Source: Rotaria sordida (lineage: Eukaryota; Rotifera; Eurotatoria; Philodinida; Philodinidae). Taken from it: 64,000 nt of DNA. The notes beneath the pieces were generated by a model that saw only the letters and a list, made by a program, of their open reading frames with translations, was not told the origin of the DNA and did no database searches. This document shows, piece by piece, positions 57,901-64,000 of the stretch. Every line of letters starts with the position of its first letter. The first letter of the stretch is position 1. The DNA lies in the NCBI GenBank assembly GCA_905250125.1, contig CAJNOL010000019.1:124001-188000 (forward strand), written 5' to 3'. The position numbers and the translations under genes were made by a program.

Positions 57901-60657
57901 CTTGAAAAGCCCTATCAAATCATATTAAAAGTCGCCTGACCGATCAATCAAACTAATAAATAAGAAAAAACTTGATTGTCACCAACAGCTGAATGCATTG
58001 TAGATGTGACAGTCGTTGACTATTTCAACTGACCTAAGTATAAATACAAACAAGTACTATAGCACTAATTCTACCAGAAATCACCTTTAGACACGTTGTG
58101 CAAGAGTTTGACATAGAGAAGAGCAAGTTTTTCGAGGTGCAGATTTCATCTGTTATCAACATTTCCTCCTTTCTTTTTGTTTATTTGTTGAACTTTTTTT
58201 CTGCAAAGATTGCTGAAGAAATGACGTTTCTTATACGAGATTCAACAAATCGTCCTCATCAAGTTCATACAATATCTATGTATACAAATGGTGTAATACG
58301 TCATACGCCTATATATCTTGATGGTTCAGATTTAATGTTAATGTCATCAACATTTACAAATCTGATTGAACTTGTTCAATATTTTTCTCGTAAACCAATT
58401 TTTCGAAAATTATGTTTACAAAAACCTGCAAAATCTTATGCAGATTTTATTAATGAACAACAGCGACTTGCAGCACAAGGAATAAATCCAAATATAATAA
58501 TTTTTAAAACATTAGAAGATGCAATTCAATTAAAACTTGATACACTTCGAATACGTATGTTTTCTTTTCTTTTCTTTTTTTATTTTTAGATTTAATTATT
58601 ATCTTTTGAATTTTTTTAGTTCAAGTTGATCAAAAACCTAATGATCAATCTGTTCAAATTCAATATTATATTTATGACGAAAATAGAAAAAGAAATGAAG
58701 GCTATTTATTCAAATTCGATACAGTCAAAGATTGCAAGATGTTTTCAGATATACTTTGTCCTGGATCATCACAATTATTACCAATAAACGTACCACAGGA
58801 TGAAACCATAAATAGTATGCCTAGTCTTTCTACAGCCTTTAAAAAACATACAATTGCTCCAATATCACATCGTCAATCACAAATCTATATAGGAGAATTA
58901 AATAAATTAATTGTTTATTGTCAATGTGTTAAAATGAAAGAATATAATATCAATAAAGCACAAGATCTTGGTAAAATATTTTCAGTACTATAATAGAGAT
59001 TTATTTCTTATTAATTAATTGAAAATATCTATAACCAAAAGATTTGTCATAATCTTCTTATTAAATAATACTTTTTCAAAAGAAGGTTATATAAAAATAA
59101 ACATTTGAAGATGTTATGATTTTGTTTAAAATTGAATTTATTATTCAATACTTTGAAGAAAAAAAATTGATAATCGTTCTTTTAAGTTTCTTTGTTATAA
59201 AAAAAAATATGTATTCAACTTGTCGAAAATATTTTTCTCGAAAGATGAATTTCTCTTTTTCTGTCATTATAATAATTTGACAATACTCATATTATCAAAG
59301 TCTCAATAGCAAAATTGTTACATTGAATTCTGAATTCTTTGATCTTTAAGACGAATGTACTCGATAATATTAATTAACTGTTCTATTCAAATGAGAGTAT
59401 TATAATGAGAAATTTTTCGATTGTACTACATACCTATATTCGATTTTCTTTAAATGTAATAGAAATAGACTTCTTTCTTTTTATCTTTAGAAAAAATACG
59501 ATCATTCAGAGAAATGGTTTCAATTAATAATACCAAAGCAGCTGCATTTTGTTCGGATGTTCGAGCGATGTTATCGTATGTTTTGATATATACATATATG
59601 TAAATCTATATAATAAATAAATATATTTGCTCTTTGTATAGATTTAATCGAGGTCATTTTACTCGTATTTATCCTGATTTTTCAAGAAGAACATGGAGTT
59701 CATCTAATTTTGAACCTATTTCATATTGGTCTGCTGGTTGCCAATTGGTAGCACTCAATTTCCAAATGCCTGGTTTGTTTTAATTCAAAATATTTTATAC
59801 CAATTGTCATTATATATATGAATATATTCAGATCGTCCAATGCATATTAATGCTGGTCGTTTTGCAGCTAATGGCGGGTAAACTTGAGTCCTATATAACA
59901 CAATTATTCCTCCTTCGAGAAAAGCTTGATTTGTTATTCATATCTTATTTGGTTTTTTTTTATTTTCTAGTTGTGGTTATGTTCTGATGCCAAATAATAT
60001 ACGTTCATTTTGTGATAAGACATCACAAATAGATAGAAAAGAAGTTTCATTAAAAATTCGTGTTCTAGCTGTTCGAAATTTACGTACAAATCAATCAAAA
60101 AGTATTTCAAAAGTACAAATTAAAGCAACAATTGTTGGCAGACAAAAACTTCCTGGAAATCAAACTTGTTCAAGTAGATTTCTTTTTTTGTGTAAATAGT
60201 TTTTCTTTCTAATATATTTAATTTAAAACAATAGCAATAATTCATCGTCCATGTGGTGGTATTTGGGATTCAAGACAATCATCAAAAAATTCTGATCAAC
60301 TTCATACATATTATCGTCTTAAATCAGATGATGGTGATGTTGATTTTTTATATTTTGATGTATTGACTGATAATGAGGAATTTTGTGGACAATCAGCTAT
60401 TCCATTATCATCATTAAGATCAGGTTTGGTTTTTTTTTCGCTTTATTATAATACAAAAACAATCAAATAAGATTTTGAATTTCTTTACTTTTTTTTTGTT
60501 GTTTTTTCTAGGCATTCGATCTGTACAATTATATGATAAATTTAATGAATATTTAGATATGAGTACTCTTCTTGTTGATTTGATTTTTAAAGCTAGTATG
60601 TTATTTTTCAATATATTTTAATAGAATAATTATATATAAAATTTTGTTTTAGCATAA
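51978..60657 (+). CDS. Phospholipase C gamma without SH3 domain, 24 exons
   Basis: Hydrolyses PIP2 to IP3 and DAG downstream of tyrosine kinases. All 24 exons join in frame (1,173 residues): 51978-52200, 52275-52487, 52545-52629, 52685-52901, 52951-52991, 53046-53175, 53229-53347, 53404-53489, 53552-53675, 53742-53827, 53896-53978, 54068-54190, 56058-56171, 56237-56391, 56468-56750, 58209-58554, 58620-58970, 59491-59575, 59642-59772, 59832-59877, 59971-60173, 60235-60423, 60512-60595, 60653-60657. Order: N-terminal PH, EF region, X box ([33 protein letters not shown]: catalytic His, Asn, Glu, Asp, His, Glu present), split-PH half with [19 protein letters not shown], nSH2 (GTFLVRKS), cSH2 (MTFLIRDS), split-PH second half, Y box ([31 protein letters not shown]), C2. 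No SH3 signature (ALFDY-type) lies between cSH2 and the second PH half. Introns 12 and 15 hold foldbacks. A ttttag acceptor precedes the ATG. Confidence 0.93.
54376..55284. repeat. Foldback element in PLC-gamma intron 12
   Basis: Left end ttacgagagaagtctctcaac and right end gttgggaaattttcctcgtta are inverted, with arms of about 300 bp around a short centre near 54700. Inner segments such as ttcgaatttcgactcgaaac (left) and gacgaaattcgaaaa (right) pair. Internal sequence resembles the foldback at 14015-14643. The right arm is split by a 265-bp hAT-like element (54973-55237). The rest of the intron (54191-56057) is AT-rich with nothing recognised. Confidence 0.7.
54973..55237. mobile_element. 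hAT-like miniature element nested in a foldback arm
   Basis: Starts TAGAGATGTGCGGTACC and ends CATCCCTA, similar to the CAGAGATG ends of the hAT elements at 25298 and 41164. Flanks gtctcgac (54965-54972) and gtctcgaa (55238-55245) form an 8-bp duplication with one mismatch. The foldback arm resumes directly after it. Noncoding. It must be younger than the foldback it interrupts. Confidence 0.7.
56793..58163. repeat. Very long foldback filling PLC-gamma intron 15
   Basis: About 1.37 kb. Outer ends actgataaaatcagttcctcg (left) and cgaggtgcagatttcatctgt (right) are inverted. The arms continue: ggttgaaatagtcaatgact against gttgactatttcaactgacc, and tttttgactggtatttagta against tactaaataccagtcaaaaa. 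It begins about 43 nt after the exon 15 donor and ends about 45 nt before the exon 16 acceptor, so an intron of about 88 bp grew to 1,458 bp. A pre-mRNA would form a near-complete hairpin between the two exons that encode cSH2. Confidence 0.85.
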
Positions 60658-62275
60658 TTGTTCGTCGAACTGAGTACATAAGACCATAATGACCTCAGAA
60701 ATATGTTTGTTCGAATATTGATAAAGAAAATTGTAATCATCGTTCATGTCTTTTTTTCTTTTATTTTGTTTTGTTTTTGTACACATTTTTTATCGTGGTC
60801 TATTTCTTTATGTCTCTTGCTTTCCTTTACATTCTGTGTCTTCAAAAAAAATAGAAGAGTGTAATTTGATTTCATACAAGTCAGTAAGACACAACATGTA
60901 CACCTGTATATAAGGGAAACAAAGTAATACGAAAGAGAGAGACAGAGAGAGAACAAAGTGCAATATGATATTTCTTCTTTATGTCCTTTCTTGTCTTTGA
61001 CGGTTTGTCTTTCTAATTATGTTACATCGATGTTAATCTTCTCTCTTTCTTTTTTTTTTTCATCAATGTTGGATACTTTTTCTTCCTCTTGTGAGTAAAT
61101 TGAAGTATTGTGTCTTCTTTCTTTCACTTTTTTTTTCTTCCTTTCTTCTTTCTTTTCTAGTGAGATCTGTCAATTCGATGTTTCAAGGACAATTAGACAA
61201 GAACGAGTGTCAACATACTTCACTTCATCGTTTATTTCTTTTGTCGCATGCTTTGCAGCTGTTAATGTCTGTTGAAAGGTGTCACATAGTAATATGCTAC
61301 TTTGCTATTCTAATAGAAAGAGAAAAGAACAATGGAAAAGAGTCTCTCTTTCTTCTGCCGTTGTTTCATCCCATTAACAATCCTCCATCATTACCAACGG
61401 CAGAACCATTCATACTACTGCTGTCGCATTGATTTTTTGCTATACGCTAGTCGACATTATATGACGCATGCCAGTATATGATCGGCAAAATAGGAAAAAA
61501 AAGAACGAACAGAGAAAATGAAGGTTTGCACAGCCCCGGACGTCCGTGCCAATCTGCGCGAGTGTACTACTACAATCATGTTGAATACCTCCTCGTCTTT
61601 CCTTGTCTGCTGCTGCATGTAATAGAATGCCTCGTGTTCCCGTCTCAATCCATGTATGTTACGAAGACCCAAAAGAAAGAAAAAGAGAGAAAGAAGGAAA
61701 GAAGAACAGAACACTGAATGAAAGAACTAACAAACGAACGAACGAAATATTTTGAATATTACTACACGCCTCTCACATATTCTATATGTGATTATGAAGA
61801 CCAGACGAGCTTGTGCGATCTCTCTTCTTTTCTCTTCGTATGTATTTAGTGGGTTGCCCCTCGTCATTGTGTTGCTGTATGCTCTGTCGTGTAATACTCG
61901 AGCGACTGGAAAAAAGAAAAAAAAAAACGAGAAAAAAAGCGAAACGTTGTTCGATGCAATGCATCTATCCAATATAGAGAGAAAAAAAAAAGAGAAGAAC
62001 GATTTTTTTTTTGCTTCTTGATAGGAGAAAACCGGGCCAAGGGAAGAGGGTGGTGGGGGAAACGAGAAAGAAAGAAACGGCAAGGCGCGTGCACTAATCA
62101 TGTCCTTGAACGGCTCGCTCGTGCACTCTCGATGCCATTGTGGGCGTTCGTGGATTCCGGCTGCGCACAAAATGAGAATGAGAAAGAGAAGAAGATGATG
62201 ATGATGATGAAGCAACTTTTCCCCTGTGTGTTCTCTGTCTGTGTCTGTGTCTGTGTCTCTGTCTCTGTCTGCTTG

Positions 62276-62306
<31 letters not shown>

Positions 62307-62428
62307 TCTCAATTGAAGTCAATCATCAGCTGTATGTTCTAGAAAACGATTCTCTTTTTTTATTCATTGTCGTCGTCTTTCTCCTAATCTAACAAACTCT
62401 TCTTCGATGCAACCATTCACACCGTATA
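60658..62428. promoter_or_regulatory. Region between PLC-gamma and FOXO, simple-repeat rich
   Basis: From about 60930 on, the sequence changes to purine/pyrimidine strand-biased tracts (ctttctttctttt, gaaagaaagaag) and is more GC-rich than the window average, as often seen in animal promoters and long 5' UTRs. It includes GAT triplets near 62193-62209 and a (TGTC/TC)n tract at 62232-62303. Open frames here on both strands are low-complexity and were not accepted. It is the likely promoter/5' UTR region of FOXO; first noncoding exons may hide here. Confidence 0.4.
62232..62303. repeat. TGTC/TC microsatellite in the FOXO upstream region
   Basis: Compound tract of TGTC(TG), then (TC)n, about 72 bp, ending 125 bp before the FOXO start codon. 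If transcribed it lies in the 5' UTR. Variable in length in most genomes; no function can be read from sequence. Confidence 0.85.
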
Positions 62429-62451
62429 ATGATCCACAACGATCCATCTGA
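62407..62451 (+). other. Short upstream ORF overlapping the FOXO start
   Basis: ATG at 62407 opens a 14-codon frame ([14 protein letters not shown]) ending with TGA at 62449-62451, in a different frame from the FOXO ATG at 62429 and overlapping it. If both are in the mRNA, this could reduce FOXO translation. It is functional only if the transcript begins upstream of 62407. Confidence 0.4.
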
Positions 62452-63794
62452 TGTCTTGTCATTATCAGATTTACATGTTGGCATAACGGACGGCAGTCAT
62501 AGTTCGATGGTTAAACAACATCAGTCTGATTCTCATCAATACCTTTCTAATCATCACAGCGATTCTTCACGTTCATCATCAATTTGTTCGTCTTCACTTT
62601 CACCAAAAACTTCATCTTCGACGGCTGTTACACCAACAATAGTGGCGACAGCTGCAGCGCCTGCAGCAACAGTCACAGCTATTTTCACTGATATTGATCC
62701 ACAGCTGGCTCAACACGTCGAATATGAATTAGGTTTAACAAAAAAGAATGGTAATGGTAGTGGAACACGAAAAAATGCATGGGGAAATTTAAGTTATGCT
62801 GAATTAATTACTAAAGCTATTACAAGTAGTGCTGAACAACGTCTAACATTATCAGAAATCTATGATTGGATGATAAAATATGTTCCATTTTTTCGTAATA
62901 AAGTTGATAGAATTAGTAGTGCTGGTTGGAAGGTAATTATCTTTAATTTATATTTAGCTTAAATTAAAATTTCTTTTTTATTCTTTTTTTAAACTTGTTT
63001 AAAATCTAAAAAACAAAATTTTACATTTTCATTTTCTTTATTTTTAAGAATTCCATTCGTCATAATTTATCATTACATAATCGATTTAAACGTGTACAAA
63101 GTGAAGGTACTGGTAAATCATCTTGGTGGATGATTAATCCAGATGATAAAAGTACTAATGGTAACAGTGCATCATCAACTGGTATAAAACAACCACGACG
63201 TCGTTTAGGTCAAGGTACTAAATCTTCTGCTGTACCATCGATAACACCAAAAAGACTTCGTACACCTCGTTCAACGAAAGCATCTCGAGCGTTGATTGCA
63301 GTTCAACAATCAGAACAACAACATCAAACTGTAGTATCTCAACAAATTCAACCTTCTGATATGTCAATAGCATCAGTTTATGAAGCACAACAATGGACTT
63401 CTCAATTAGAAACAGACAATGGACATGATCATTTATATGAACAAGAACTTTATTCAACAACAGTAAGTCCACCAACAACAAACAGTAATGGTAATTCAAC
63501 AACATGCATTCAGTCAACATATACATATGATGATGGAACAACTAATTATGTGGGTAATACAACATCAAACAATAATAATAACACCGGTGATTATTCATAT
63601 CATCATCCACATCATTTTCATCCTCATCCTCATCATTCACATACACTTTATCAACATCATCATGGGTCAAATTATGATACCGGTTCAACAAATAGATATT
63701 ATCATCAACAATCGGTGCTTAATGATCATCATTCGAATCCATGTTCTCTTCCAATTGATACATATCATACAAATAATCCAGGAACATATTCATT

Positions 63795-63825
<31 letters not shown>

Positions 63826-64000
63826 ATCGATCCGAATGATGAACATTTATATTTAGGTGTTCATTCGACATCATCACATTCATCATCATCATCACTTTCA
63901 TCACCAACATTAACAAAAAATAATAATCTTCTACCGTCATCTTCGTCCGGTTCATCATCTTCTAACTATACACATACACATAAGTCTTCATCATCCGGTG
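62429..64000 (+). CDS. FOXO: FOXO forkhead transcription factor (3' end beyond window)
   Basis: FOXO factors activate stress, metabolism and lifespan genes and are normally excluded from the nucleus when AKT phosphorylates them. Exon 1, 62429-62932 (168 codons); exon 2, 63049 to beyond 64000, still open. The forkhead domain is about residues 115-205: [27 protein letters not shown], the FOXO-type insertion [12 protein letters not shown], helix 3 [16 protein letters not shown], then [14 protein letters not shown]. The intron falls at GWK/NSIR, where FOXO genes usually have one. The PRRR basic patch follows. No RxRxxS/T AKT motif is present in the visible part, including the usual N-terminal and post-forkhead positions. 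The N-terminus is Ser-rich; downstream are His/Asn/Ser-rich runs and about ten Gln. The start is the first long-frame ATG, but a small out-of-frame ORF overlaps it. Confidence 0.92.
63796..63825 (+). repeat. CAA repeat encoding poly-glutamine
   Basis: Ten consecutive CAA codons in FOXO exon 2, in frame, giving about ten Gln. Flanking regions are also low-complexity (His/Ser-rich). Such runs are common in metazoan transactivation regions and often vary in length. Confidence 0.85.

Noticed and set aside
61091..62392. Several long open frames on both strands before FOXO
   Set aside because: They consist of low-complexity simple-repeat translation (Ser/Phe, Arg/Glu, Val/Cys runs) without splice partners.
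63218..63958. Long open frames antisense to FOXO and in its other frames
   Set aside because: They arise from CAT/CAA/ATC triplet-rich coding sequence of FOXO.

Overview
The window is nuclear DNA from an animal. It is AT-rich, genes have many short introns (about 50-80 bp, GT-AG), and clear animal families are present: a FOXO forkhead factor, a PLC-gamma, a CDKL1/4-type kinase, an ABHD17-type hydrolase and SAMM50. The base composition, a decayed Penelope-like (Athena-like) retroelement, many hAT relics and the splicing style would suit a bdelloid rotifer. The organism is an inference and could not be tested here.

Layout. Positions 1-233 hold the 5' end of a minus-strand gene, head-to-head with a CDKL1/4-like kinase (692-3089). 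A gene desert follows (about 3.1-11.6 kb) with one foldback repeat. An intronless ABHD17-like hydrolase lies at 11647-12576. From 12.6 to 26.7 kb there are repeats: foldback elements, a Penelope-like reverse transcriptase remnant and a hAT miniature element with target duplications. From 26.7 to 40.6 kb lies one very large plus-strand gene, the most striking item. It encodes a membrane segment, a short extracellular stalk, 35 tandem eight-cysteine modules and a C-terminal jelly-roll-like domain. Thirty-three of the 35 modules sit on exons of exactly 156 nt with the same phase, separated mostly by introns of about 50 bp, so the array has a period of about 206 bp. From 40.6 to 43.1 kb there are transposon relics (hAT and another TIR element) and a hammerhead-like motif. 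SAMM50 is at 44415-50618, followed by a decayed PAM16/Magmas copy (51391-51868), a 24-exon PLC-gamma lacking an SH3 domain (51978-60657), a simple-repeat-rich upstream region, and the 5' part of a FOXO gene (62429 to window end).

The genes do not form a pathway. PLC-gamma (tyrosine-kinase to IP3/DAG signalling) and FOXO (insulin/AKT output) are both signalling genes. SAMM50 and the PAM16 relic both belong to mitochondrial protein import, but their adjacency may be chance. The other recurring theme is long inverted-repeat (foldback) sequences: nine were found, four of them inside introns of the large gene, SAMM50 and PLC-gamma.

All exon borders were set by eye from reading frame, GT/AG signals and remembered family features. 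None was tested by computation or transcript data.
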